Below the pieces are notes generated by a model. That model saw nothing but the letters and a program-made list of their open reading frames with translations, was not told where the DNA came from and searched no databases. Below are positions 29,754 through 37,367 of a DNA stretch of 64,000 bases, one piece after another (position 1 is the first letter of the stretch; each line of letters starts with the position of its first letter). The stretch is from NCBI RefSeq assembly GCF_036178145.1, contig NZ_CP108067.1:3844001-3908000 (forward strand), given 5' to 3'. The translations under genes and the position numbers were made by a program. The stretch is from Streptomyces sp. NBC_00273 (lineage in GTDB: Bacteria; Actinomycetota; Actinomycetes; Streptomycetales; Streptomycetaceae).

Positions 29754-31010
29754 TCAGCCGTGTGCGAACGGCGCGAGTTCGGGATGTGCCTCGCACCAGG
29801 CGCGGCGTTCGCGGTCGACGGCCCGGCGGGCCGCGGCGTGCTGGTCGCCGGGCGGCGGCAGGTCGTCCATGGCGCGTTCGGCGGCCCCCATCGCATCGGT
29901 GAACTCCCTTCCCGCAGTGGTCAGTCGCTCGTGCGCCCGCAGGGCGGGCAGGACGGCGGCCACCTGCGCGCGGATCCGGGCGTGCTGGGCCCAGGCGCCG
30001 CGGGCCCCGTAGAGGGCGGCGCGCTGCCAGTACCCGGCGAGGGCCAGGTGGGCGTAGGCGCCGTGCAGCAGGCCCTCCAGTGGGCGGGGGTCGCTGCGCC
30101 AGGGGGCCCAGTGGCGGGGCGTGTGGTCGGCGGTGTGCAGGATCAGGACGTCGGTGAGGGCGGTCAGTTTGCCGTGCTGGACCTCGTGGACGAGGGTCGC
30201 GGCCAGCGCGGGCGGGGCCTGGGCGCGGGCGAGTACGGAGCCTGCGGCCGCGGGGAGGGTGGCACCGCTGGAGCGGGAGCCGCCGGCCAGCGGCACGACG
30301 GAGCGCAGCAGTTGGACGGTCTCCTCGGCGCGGATGGTGTCGTAGCGCTGGAGCAGGGTGAGCGCGCCGGACCACTGGGTGTCCCACCGCTTGTGGCCCT
30401 TGGGGGTGAGCCGGCGGGCGGGGCGGACCGGGGCCGGCTGCGCGGGGCCGGGTGCCCGGTAGGGGTCGAGGTCGTCGAGGGCGGTCCGGCCGCCGGGCAG
30501 GGCGTGCAGGGGCACGGTGGCCGGATCGTCGGGGTCCCAGGAGCGTTCGGAGAGGGCGAGCGGGCCGGGGCGGTCCGGGCGCAGCAGCCCGAGGGTGGGG
30601 AGCACGAGCCGGCCGTGCAGGGGCCGCAGGGTGTGGCTGAAGGGGATCCCGGCGCGCAGGGCGGCGGCGACGGCGAGGGCCCCGAGGTGTCCGAGGTCGG
30701 GCGGGGGGCCGCACGGGGCGTGCAGCCGGCGCAGGGTCTCCTCGGCCCACACCCCGGTGGCCGGGTAGTGCAGTACGTCGCGCACGGCGCCCGCGTCACG
30801 GCGCTCGGCCTCTTCCAGCAGGGCCCAGTGGTCGGCGGTCTCCCCGGACCGGCCGCCGGGGGCGGCGTCGAGGACCGCGCGCAGCAGGAGCAGGCGTTTG
30901 GAGCGGCGTACGTCGCGGACCAGGCGGGTGCCCTCCATGGAGGGTTCGGTGGAGGCGAGGGCGCGCAGGGTGGGCGAGGAGACGGTGAAGGCGGTGAGGG
31001 CGTCGGTCAT
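29754..31010 (-). CDS. HExxH-motif peptide-modifying protein (predicted aKG-dependent beta-hydroxylase)
   Basis: A 418-residue protein of the HExxH RiPP-modification family, some members of which were recently shown to hydroxylate peptide side chains using 2-oxoglutarate and iron. The metal motif is His275-Glu276-x-x-His279 in LVHEVQHGKL. The N-terminal 250 residues are helical and Leu/Ala-rich. Its ATG overlaps the fxsB stop (ATGA), so the two enzymes are coupled and probably act on the same precursor, FxsA. The target residue is not known. Confidence 0.82.
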   Translation of the reverse strand: MTDALTAFTVSSPTLRALASTEPSMEGTRLVRDVRRSKRLLLLRAVLDAAPGGRSGETADHWALLEEAERRDAGAVRDVLHYPATGVWAEETLRRLHAPCGPPPDLGHLGALAVAAALRAGIPFSHTLRPLHGRLVLPTLGLLRPDRPGPLALSERSWDPDDPATVPLHALPGGRTALDDLDPYRAPGPAQPAPVRPARRLTPKGHKRWDTQWSGALTLLQRYDTIRAEETVQLLRSVVPLAGGSRSSGATLPAAAGSVLARAQAPPALAATLVHEVQHGKLTALTDVLILHTADHTPRHWAPWRSDPRPLEGLLHGAYAHLALAGYWQRAALYGARGAWAQHARIRAQVAAVLPALRAHERLTTAGREFTDAMGAAERAMDDLPPPGDQHAAARRAVDRERRAWCEAHPELAPFAHG

Positions 31011-32470
31011 GAGGCGACCGCCGGGGGGTGGACGGCGGGGGCTTGGGTCGCGGGGGCTTGGACGGCGGTCCCGGCGGTCTGCGCGGCCCGTTGGACGGCG
31101 GCGGCGATGTGCCGGATCAGCGGCTGGAGGTCGGTGCAGTACACGGACGGCTGGCGGAAGCCCTCACCGGCACGGTAGCGGTGCGGGTAGTGCCCTCCGC
31201 CGCACACCTCGACCAGCTCGCAGGCACGGCACCGGGCGGCGAGCGCGTCCCGGCCGAGCTGGCGGGCGGCGAGTCCGGGGTGGTCGAGGAGCTGGTCGAA
31301 GCTGTGGGTGTCGAGGGTCATCCCGGTCGCGGCGGCCCCCTCGTACGCGGATTTCAGTGAGTCGGCCTGTTCGATGGAGCCGTCGGTCTCGATCACGGCG
31401 GTGGCGGCGGGCGTGAGCCCGAGGGTCTCGGTGGTGGTGGGCAGGCCGAGCAACAGGGCGATGATCTCCTCGAAGAGCCGGATCCGGGTGCGCCGTACGC
31501 CGTCGTGCCACCAGCGTTCGAAGACGGCGAGGAGCCAGTCCGCGTACGGGGTCCGGTCCGGGTGGTGGCCGGGGGGCGGGGCGCTCCAGTTCGCGAGCGG
31601 CAGGAGCAGCCCGATGCTGGGCGGGGCGAAGGCGAGCAGGGACTCGTAGGTCTCCACCGGGTCGTGGTCGAGATCGACGACGCAGAGCACCCCGGCGTAG
31701 CTCTGCGGATGGCGGGCCAGCAGTCGCAGGCCGCGGGCGGCGGACGCGAAACCGGGCCGTCCGGCGTGGTCCACCCGACGGGTGTTGTGCACGGGCAGGC
31801 CGCCGTCGAGGCTGACGCCGACGCGGATCCCGGCGGCGGCCAGGGCGGCGAGGCGGCCGCGGGTGAGCAGGGTGCCGTTGGTCTGGACGGTGGCGGTGAC
31901 GCGGGTGCGCGGGGCGGCCCCGGCCACGGCGGCCCGGACGGCGTCGACCGGCGCGGCCAGCCGGGCGGGGGCGGTGAGCAGCGGTTCGCCGCCGTGCAGG
32001 ACGAGGTCGATCCGGGGCAGGTCGTGGGCGGCGGCGTGCTCGGCGATCCGCTGCGCGGCGCGGGCGGTGGTGGCGGGGGTCATGGCGGTCGGCTGGTCGC
32101 GCCAGCCCTGGTCGGCCATCTCGTAGACGTAGCAGTAGGTGCAGGCGAGGTTGCAGCGGCTGCGGGTCTTGAGGACGAACTGGCGGATCGGGTGGGGTCG
32201 GTGGCCGGCGGCCCGCGCGGCGGCCACGTCGAGCCGGGTGTAGGGCCAGGGCGCGTACCGGGCGTGGACCAGCCGTTGGGCGACCACCGCGTCGGCGTGC
32301 GGGGCGGGACGTGCACCGGCGTGCCCGGCGGGACGCGCGTCGGCGTGCCCGGCAGTACCCGCGTCGCCGCGTGCGGCAGGGGCGGGGGGCCCGGTGGGGT
32401 CGGCGTGCGGGGTGGGGTCGGGGGCGCCGGGTGCGGGCAGCGGGGTTCCGCTCGTGACCGCTCGCCGCAT
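31007..32470 (-). CDS. fxsB: Radical SAM/SPASM peptide maturase FxsB
   Basis: A 487-residue radical SAM enzyme. The CxxxCxxC cluster is Cys106/Cys110/Cys113 (CNLACTYC), followed by the GGEP-type motif LHGGEPLL. The C-terminal SPASM-like region contains CRACELVEVCGGGHYPHRY. FxsB enzymes form cyclophane crosslinks at the C-terminal Phe-x-Ser region of FxsA. About 75 N-terminal residues are low-complexity Ala/Pro/Gly/His. The ATG at 32470 has GGGAGGTG upstream; an in-frame GTG at 32494 is an alternative. Confidence 0.92.
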   Translation of the reverse strand: MRRAVTSGTPLPAPGAPDPTPHADPTGPPAPAARGDAGTAGHADARPAGHAGARPAPHADAVVAQRLVHARYAPWPYTRLDVAAARAAGHRPHPIRQFVLKTRSRCNLACTYCYVYEMADQGWRDQPTAMTPATTARAAQRIAEHAAAHDLPRIDLVLHGGEPLLTAPARLAAPVDAVRAAVAGAAPRTRVTATVQTNGTLLTRGRLAALAAAGIRVGVSLDGGLPVHNTRRVDHAGRPGFASAARGLRLLARHPQSYAGVLCVVDLDHDPVETYESLLAFAPPSIGLLLPLANWSAPPPGHHPDRTPYADWLLAVFERWWHDGVRRTRIRLFEEIIALLLGLPTTTETLGLTPAATAVIETDGSIEQADSLKSAYEGAAATGMTLDTHSFDQLLDHPGLAARQLGRDALAARCRACELVEVCGGGHYPHRYRAGEGFRQPSVYCTDLQPLIRHIAAAVQRAAQTAGTAVQAPATQAPAVHPPAVAS

Positions 32471-32501
32471 CGCCGCACCTCCCTCCCCCGGCACGAACCG
32501 C

Positions 32502-32516
32502 CCGGGGACACCCCGG
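32502..32516 (-). terminator. Small hairpin between fxsA and fxsB
   Basis: CCGGGG-TGT-CCCCGG (minus strand) lies 32 bp before fxsB in the 139-bp gap after the precursor gene. It could act as a partial terminator that lowers maturase expression relative to precursor, a common arrangement in RiPP operons. Confidence 0.4.
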
Positions 32517-32609
32517 CGGACGGTCCATCCCTGCCCTGGGGACGGTCCCGGCTAACGGCGGAAAGTGGTCAACTCGGTTTCAAGGTGGGACGGATCAGGC
32601 ATGGTGCGA

Positions 32610-32804
32610 TCAGGCCACGCTGGAGTCGAAGGCGTTGAGGATCTCCGCGGGATGGGTCACCCGCTCGACCATGCCCTCGATCACCCCGGCCAGCACGGGA
32701 TGGTCGATCCCGCGCAGCGCCGCCAGGTCCAGCCCGGAGAGATCCGGCAGCCGCCCCGGACATTCCGGGGTCGCCGCCGCCACTTCCTGCTGCTTCGTCA
32801 CCAT
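32610..32804 (-). CDS. fxsA: FxSxx-COOH-type RiPP precursor FxsA
   Basis: A 64-residue precursor peptide. The leader contains the family features LPDLSGLDLAALRGIDHPVL and VIEGMVERV. The C-terminus is AEILNAFDSSVA, matching the Phe-x-Ser core modified by FxsB. It ends in FxSxxx rather than the usual FxSxx, one residue longer. It lies directly upstream of fxsB, separated by 139 bp. The ATG is preceded by AGGGGG at a slightly long spacing. A 17-bp tandem repeat lies 43-76 bp upstream of the start. Confidence 0.9.
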   Translation of the reverse strand: MVTKQQEVAAATPECPGRLPDLSGLDLAALRGIDHPVLAGVIEGMVERVTHPAEILNAFDSSVA

Positions 32805-32846
32805 GTGCCGCCGGGCCCCCTGTCGCGTCGCACACCGGATGGTCCA

Positions 32847-32880
32847 CTTCCTTTTCCCATCGGCTTCCTTTTCCCGTCGG
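32847..32880 (-). repeat. 17-bp tandem direct repeat upstream of fxsA
   Basis: Two adjacent copies (32847-32863 and 32864-32880) of CCGAYGGGAAAAGGAAG on the minus strand, differing at one base. They sit between the vWA gene and fxsA, 43-76 bp before the precursor ATG, where an activator or repressor would bind. Confidence 0.8.
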
Positions 32881-32950
32881 CCGGTCCGTGGAAACAGCGG
32901 CCCCCGTCCCGAACCCCGTCCCCGGCCGGCCCCCGCCCTCGGCGCGGGCG

Positions 32951-35900
32951 TCAGAGCCCGGCCTCCAGGGCCAGGATCCGCACGCGGACCGCCTCCGAGC
33001 GCCCCGCGGCGCCCTCGTGGGTCCGCGTCCACAGCTCCAGTGCCGAGCGGTACGCGTCCAGGGCCGCGCGGGGCCGGGCCAGGCGTTCCAGCACGTCCCC
33101 GCGCAACTGCTGGACGCGGGCGGCCAGCTGGACCGCGGTGTCCGCGCGGTCCTCCACGTCGGCCTCCAGGGCGGCCCGCCAGGCCCGCCGGTAGGAGTCC
33201 GCGGCCCGGTCGAGGCGCTCCAGTGCCCGGGTGTGGCCGTGGATCTCCTGCTGGACGTCGCCGTGGTCCCGCCAGATGCGGGCCTGCTCCAGCGGGTTGC
33301 GGCTGTGCCGGACGGCCAGCTCCAGCAGGTACTCGGCCTCCCGCAGGTCCACCGGGTCGCCCTCGTACGCGTGCCGCAGCCGGAGCCCTGTGGCCAGCCG
33401 CAGCAGCCGGTGGGCCGCACCGGGGTCGGACTGAGGGACGGCGGCCCGGCTCTCGCGCAGGACGCGTACGGCGGCCCCGGTGAACCCCCGCCCGTCGGTG
33501 GCCCGGGCCCGGTCCAGGAGTACGTCGCCCCACTCGGGCAGGAGTTCCCCGAAGGCCTCCGCGTCGCGGGGGATCAGCCGCCGGGCCCGGCCGTACGCCT
33601 CGGCCGCGTCCTCCAGTGCCGTCGGGTCGGCGTCCCGCGCGTACCGCTCGCGGTGCACGCGCGCCAGGCACACCAGGGCTGCCACCCGCAGTTCCGGGTC
33701 CCCGCCCGCTTCCGCCAGGGCTGCGTCCAGCTGCCCCGCGGCCTCCTCCAGCCGGCCGGGGAGGTGGCGCAGCGTCTCGGCGAGCTCCACCCGTACCTGT
33801 GCGGTGCCCGGGCCGGTGCGGCCGGTGTGGCCGGGGGCGGCGGGCAGGGCGGTCAGGGAGGTCAGGGCCGCGGCCAAGCGGGCGGCGGCCTGTTCGGCCA
33901 GGGCCGTGCGCTCGGCCGGGTCCGGGGTGCGGGGCAGCAGGGCCAGCAGGACGCGGCCCAGGGCCAGGTGCAGCTCGGGGTACGGCGCCGGGCCGCCGCC
34001 CTCCCCCCCGCCCTGCCCCCCGCCGCCCTGCCCGCCGCCGCCCTGCCCGCCGCCGTCCTGCCCGCCGCCCTCCGTACCGGCGGCCGGGTCCGCGCCCGGC
34101 GCCCGGCCCGCCAGGGGTTCCAGGGCCGCCCGGGCCTCGCGGAGCGCGCCCGCCTCGTCCCGCAGCCCGCTCAGCCGGATCAGGGTCTCCGCCCGCCGCA
34201 CCGCGCAGTCCCGCCGCAGTTCCGGGTCGGCCGCGGCGCCGGCCGCCGCGAACTCCATGTCCGCCGCCGCCAGCAGCTCCGCGTCCGGTCCGGCGGCCAG
34301 CGCCCGCTCGTACAGCACCCGGCCGAGCACCGCCCCCGCCCGCGCCGTCCGCAGCCCGGTCACGGCCCGTTCCGCCTCGGCCAGCAGTTCCGGGTCCCGC
34401 TGGGACGCCCACAGCCGCAGCAGCGCCCCCGCCAGCTCGGTCTCCGCCTCCTCCGGCGGATCGCCGGGCCCCGGCGGGGCCGTCACCGCCCGCCGGAGCA
34501 CCGCCACGGCCTCGTACAGCGCCCGCGCGCCGCCGTCCCCGTCGGCGTCGGCGTCCGCCAGCCGGTCCCGGGCGGCGCGCACCGCCCCGGCCCGGGTGGG
34601 CACCGGGGCCGCGGGGGGCCGGCGTACCGCGGGGCCCTCCTGCGGCATTCCGGGCAGGTAGCGCCGTACGACTTTGGCCGAAACCTGCGCGAAGGCCTGC
34701 GGCAGCCGCCCCTCCGGCGCCCGCTCGTCCTCCTCGGGTCCGGGGTCGGCGACCGCCGGCGGGGTCCCGGTCAGCTGGGAGACCGCGAGCGCGGGGAAGT
34801 TCCGTACGCCCCGGCCGAAGTGCGCCAGCACGTACTCCGAGCAGTGCTTGAGCACCAGCGCGGCTTCGTCCCGCCCCAGCGGCCCCAGCAGTACGTCCTG
34901 CACCCCGGGGGCGAACTCGTACCAGTGCTCCGGCCCCGCGCCGCTGCGCCGCAGCAGCCCGCTCAGCAGCACCTCCGCCAGGTCGGAGGGCTCGGAGTCC
35001 GGCAACATCGTGCGTTGCACCAGCCGCATCACGGGCAGCGTCAGCGGCGCCGCCGACAGGTACACCGCGAGCTGTACGGCCCGGGGCGCGGCCGAGGACC
35101 GGAACCGTGCCACGAGCTCGCGCGGCGGGCGCACCGCACGCGGCGGCGGCAGGGGCGCGGCCGGGTGGTCGGCCAGCACCCGGCCCACCTCGGCCGGTAC
35201 GGGCCCGGCCGTGAGCCCGGCCAGCAGCCGGGCCCACGCACCGAGGGCGGTGGCGCTCGGCGGCAGCACGGGCACCGTCAGCCCGCCCGTGGGCCGCCCG
35301 GGCAGCGGCGGCCGGTCCGGCCGGAACGTGAGCTTCTGCCCGCCGCCCTCCGGCCGGGTGAGCGTGCCCCGCTCGGTGGGCAGCCAGCTGCGCCCCCACA
35401 GCCGCTGCGGCAGCGGCTGGACGACCATGCACGGGGTGCACTCGGCCCACCGGTGCAGCAGCCGCTGCGCCGTGCCCTCGCGCCACAGCGGGCCGGCGCA
35501 GTCGGAGACCACCATGGTCAGGGCCCGGCCGGTCGGGTCCCGCAACTGGTCACCGGAGCGCAGGCCGGAGGCGCGTACGCAGCCGGGTGCGGGGCTGCGG
35601 CCGAACGCGGCCGTGCCGTCGGCGAGGCGGTGCAGGTAGTGCACCTGGACGTCCCGGAAGGCACCCAACCGCTCGCACACGGACCGCAGTTCCTCGAACA
35701 TGTCCTGCCAGACGGCCATCGACGGGGAGGCGTCCATCACGAGCCGTACGGTCGCCTCGCGCCGGCTTTCGGGCCGGAGCACCGGGATGACCAGTCCGAG
35801 GGCGCGGGCGCTGGCCTCGGCGGTGGCTCCCTCGTCGATCACGAGCCGGGTCGGCGGGCCGGGCGGGCGGTGGCGCTGGAGGGCGCGCAGGGCCCGCTGG

Positions 35901-36265
35901 ATGTCCAGGATGCGGGGCAGCGCGGCGGCCCCGGGCACCCGTACGGGCACTCCGTACTCTTCGGGCGACTCCCCCGGCCGTTGCCCGTCGGCTCCGTCGG
36001 CCCGGGCCGCCCCGGGCGCGTACAGCCCGACCGGGGCGTCGGCCTCCGCCTCTGCGCGGACGGGCCCGGCGGGCTCCCCGCCCGGATCCTCGGGCGCGCT
36101 CCGCGGGCCGCCCGGGTCCGGCCCGCCCGGGGCGGGCTGCCCGGGCCCGCCGATGTGCCCGGCCAACCACAGGGCGTCGGCGAGTTCCCCGGCGGACGGA
36201 TCGAGCCCGGCCGCGAGCAGCAGCGCGGCCAGTTCACGGACGCCGGGTGCGCCGGCGGATGCCAC
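32951..36265 (-). CDS. SAV_2336-type vWA protein of a ternary conflict module
   Basis: A 1104-residue protein. The N-terminal region (VRELAALLLAAGLDPSAGELADALWLAG) matches SAV_2336-type effector-associated domains. A vWA-like fold follows, with the MIDAS-type DxSxS in VMDASPSMAVW near residue 178 and VVSDCAGPLW near 252. The C-terminal 550 residues are an Ala-rich TPR-like helical array broken by a Gly/Gln linker near residue 735. It starts 6 bp after the MoxR stop. vWA-MoxR partners usually form a chaperone-like ATPase complex, and here the third partner is the protease-like protein upstream. Confidence 0.75.
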   Translation of the reverse strand: MASAGAPGVRELAALLLAAGLDPSAGELADALWLAGHIGGPGQPAPGGPDPGGPRSAPEDPGGEPAGPVRAEAEADAPVGLYAPGAARADGADGQRPGESPEEYGVPVRVPGAAALPRILDIQRALRALQRHRPPGPPTRLVIDEGATAEASARALGLVIPVLRPESRREATVRLVMDASPSMAVWQDMFEELRSVCERLGAFRDVQVHYLHRLADGTAAFGRSPAPGCVRASGLRSGDQLRDPTGRALTMVVSDCAGPLWREGTAQRLLHRWAECTPCMVVQPLPQRLWGRSWLPTERGTLTRPEGGGQKLTFRPDRPPLPGRPTGGLTVPVLPPSATALGAWARLLAGLTAGPVPAEVGRVLADHPAAPLPPPRAVRPPRELVARFRSSAAPRAVQLAVYLSAAPLTLPVMRLVQRTMLPDSEPSDLAEVLLSGLLRRSGAGPEHWYEFAPGVQDVLLGPLGRDEAALVLKHCSEYVLAHFGRGVRNFPALAVSQLTGTPPAVADPGPEEDERAPEGRLPQAFAQVSAKVVRRYLPGMPQEGPAVRRPPAAPVPTRAGAVRAARDRLADADADGDGGARALYEAVAVLRRAVTAPPGPGDPPEEAETELAGALLRLWASQRDPELLAEAERAVTGLRTARAGAVLGRVLYERALAAGPDAELLAAADMEFAAAGAAADPELRRDCAVRRAETLIRLSGLRDEAGALREARAALEPLAGRAPGADPAAGTEGGGQDGGGQGGGGQGGGGQGGGEGGGPAPYPELHLALGRVLLALLPRTPDPAERTALAEQAAARLAAALTSLTALPAAPGHTGRTGPGTAQVRVELAETLRHLPGRLEEAAGQLDAALAEAGGDPELRVAALVCLARVHRERYARDADPTALEDAAEAYGRARRLIPRDAEAFGELLPEWGDVLLDRARATDGRGFTGAAVRVLRESRAAVPQSDPGAAHRLLRLATGLRLRHAYEGDPVDLREAEYLLELAVRHSRNPLEQARIWRDHGDVQQEIHGHTRALERLDRAADSYRRAWRAALEADVEDRADTAVQLAARVQQLRGDVLERLARPRAALDAYRSALELWTRTHEGAAGRSEAVRVRILALEAGL

Positions 36266-36271
36266 GGCCCA

Positions 36272-37324
36272 TCACCTCGGGCGGTCGAGGCGCTGGATGA
36301 GCAGGTCCGCGAGGTCCTCCCGGGTGGGCGGGGCGGCGTAGTGGGTCAGGTACAAGGCGTTGAGCAGCTGGTCGGCGGCGACCAGCTCGGACTGGGAGCG
36401 GCTGAGGAACTCCCTGATCAGGTCGGCTCCGAGGCGGGCCGCCTCCTCGCCGAGGTGGGCGCGGACCAAGGTGGCGAGCCGCTTCTCGCCGGGTTGACCG
36501 AGCTTCAGCTGGATGCAGCGGCGCAGCAGGGCGGCCGGGAAGTCCCGTTCCCCGTTGCTGGTCAGGATGATGAACGGGAAGGCCCGGCAGCGCACGCGGC
36601 CGCCGCGGACGGTGACCTTGGTCCCGTCGTCGGTGAGCACTTGGACCTCGGGCTCGCTGTCGGCGACCCGTTCCAGCTCGGGGAGGGCGAACTCCCCTTC
36701 CTCCAGCACGTTCAGCAGGTCGTTGGGGAGGTCTATGTCGCTCTTGTCGAGCTCGTCGATGAGCAGGACGCGGGGCCGGGCCGTGGGCAGCAGGGCGGTG
36801 CCGAGCGGCCCGAGCCGAATGTACTTCCCGATGCCGGGCACCCCGGAAGCCGCGGCGGCGGCCGGGACTGCGACCGCGGCGGCGGCCGGGGCGCCCCCGC
36901 CGCTCGCGGCGATCTGGACGTCCTGCAGCCGGGCCAGGGCGTCGTACCGGTAGAGGCCGTCCTGGAGCACGGTCCGGGACACCACCGGCCACCGGAGCAC
37001 CCGCCCCAGCTTCAGCTCGTGGGCGACGGCGTGCGCGAGGGTGGACTTCCCGGTGCCGGGGAAGCCGGTCACGAGCAGCGGCCGCCGTAAGTAGAGGGCC
37101 GCGTTGATGGCCTCCAGCTCCTCCGGTTCCGGCCGGTGCAGCTCGGCGGCCTGCCGGTGCGCCCCGAGCCGCCGGGCCACGTTGCCGTCGGCGACCTGGG
37201 CCGGACCGCCCGGTTCCGCCACGGGACCGCCGTCGAAGTCCCGCCAGGGCGGCGGGTCGGGCAGGGCGTCGATCCCGTCGTGGGGCTCGCCCACCCCGCG
37301 GTATATGAGCCACTCGTCATTCAT
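36272..37324 (-). CDS. MoxR-family AAA+ ATPase
   Basis: A 350-residue AAA+ ATPase. Walker A is GFPGTGKSTLAH (near residue 93), Walker B is RVLLIDELDK (near 185), and sensor/arginine-finger segments follow (FIILTSNGERDFPAALLRRC). An Ala/Gly-rich insertion lies between them at about 145-165. MoxR ATPases act as chaperones with vWA proteins, and the next gene encodes one. The start follows GGGAGCAGGAGCACC. It is the middle gene of the VMAP-like trio. Confidence 0.9.
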   Translation of the reverse strand: MNDEWLIYRGVGEPHDGIDALPDPPPWRDFDGGPVAEPGGPAQVADGNVARRLGAHRQAAELHRPEPEELEAINAALYLRRPLLVTGFPGTGKSTLAHAVAHELKLGRVLRWPVVSRTVLQDGLYRYDALARLQDVQIAASGGGAPAAAAVAVPAAAAASGVPGIGKYIRLGPLGTALLPTARPRVLLIDELDKSDIDLPNDLLNVLEEGEFALPELERVADSEPEVQVLTDDGTKVTVRGGRVRCRAFPFIILTSNGERDFPAALLRRCIQLKLGQPGEKRLATLVRAHLGEEAARLGADLIREFLSRSQSELVAADQLLNALYLTHYAAPPTREDLADLLIQRLDRPR

Positions 37325-37367
37325 GGTGCTCCTGCTCCCTCCCTCGCGTCGTCCGCGGCGGCCCCCG

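Noticed and set aside
27423..31178. Plus-strand frame across fxsT and the HExxH gene
   Set aside because: A 1,250-codon shadow of genes with clear domains on the opposite strand.
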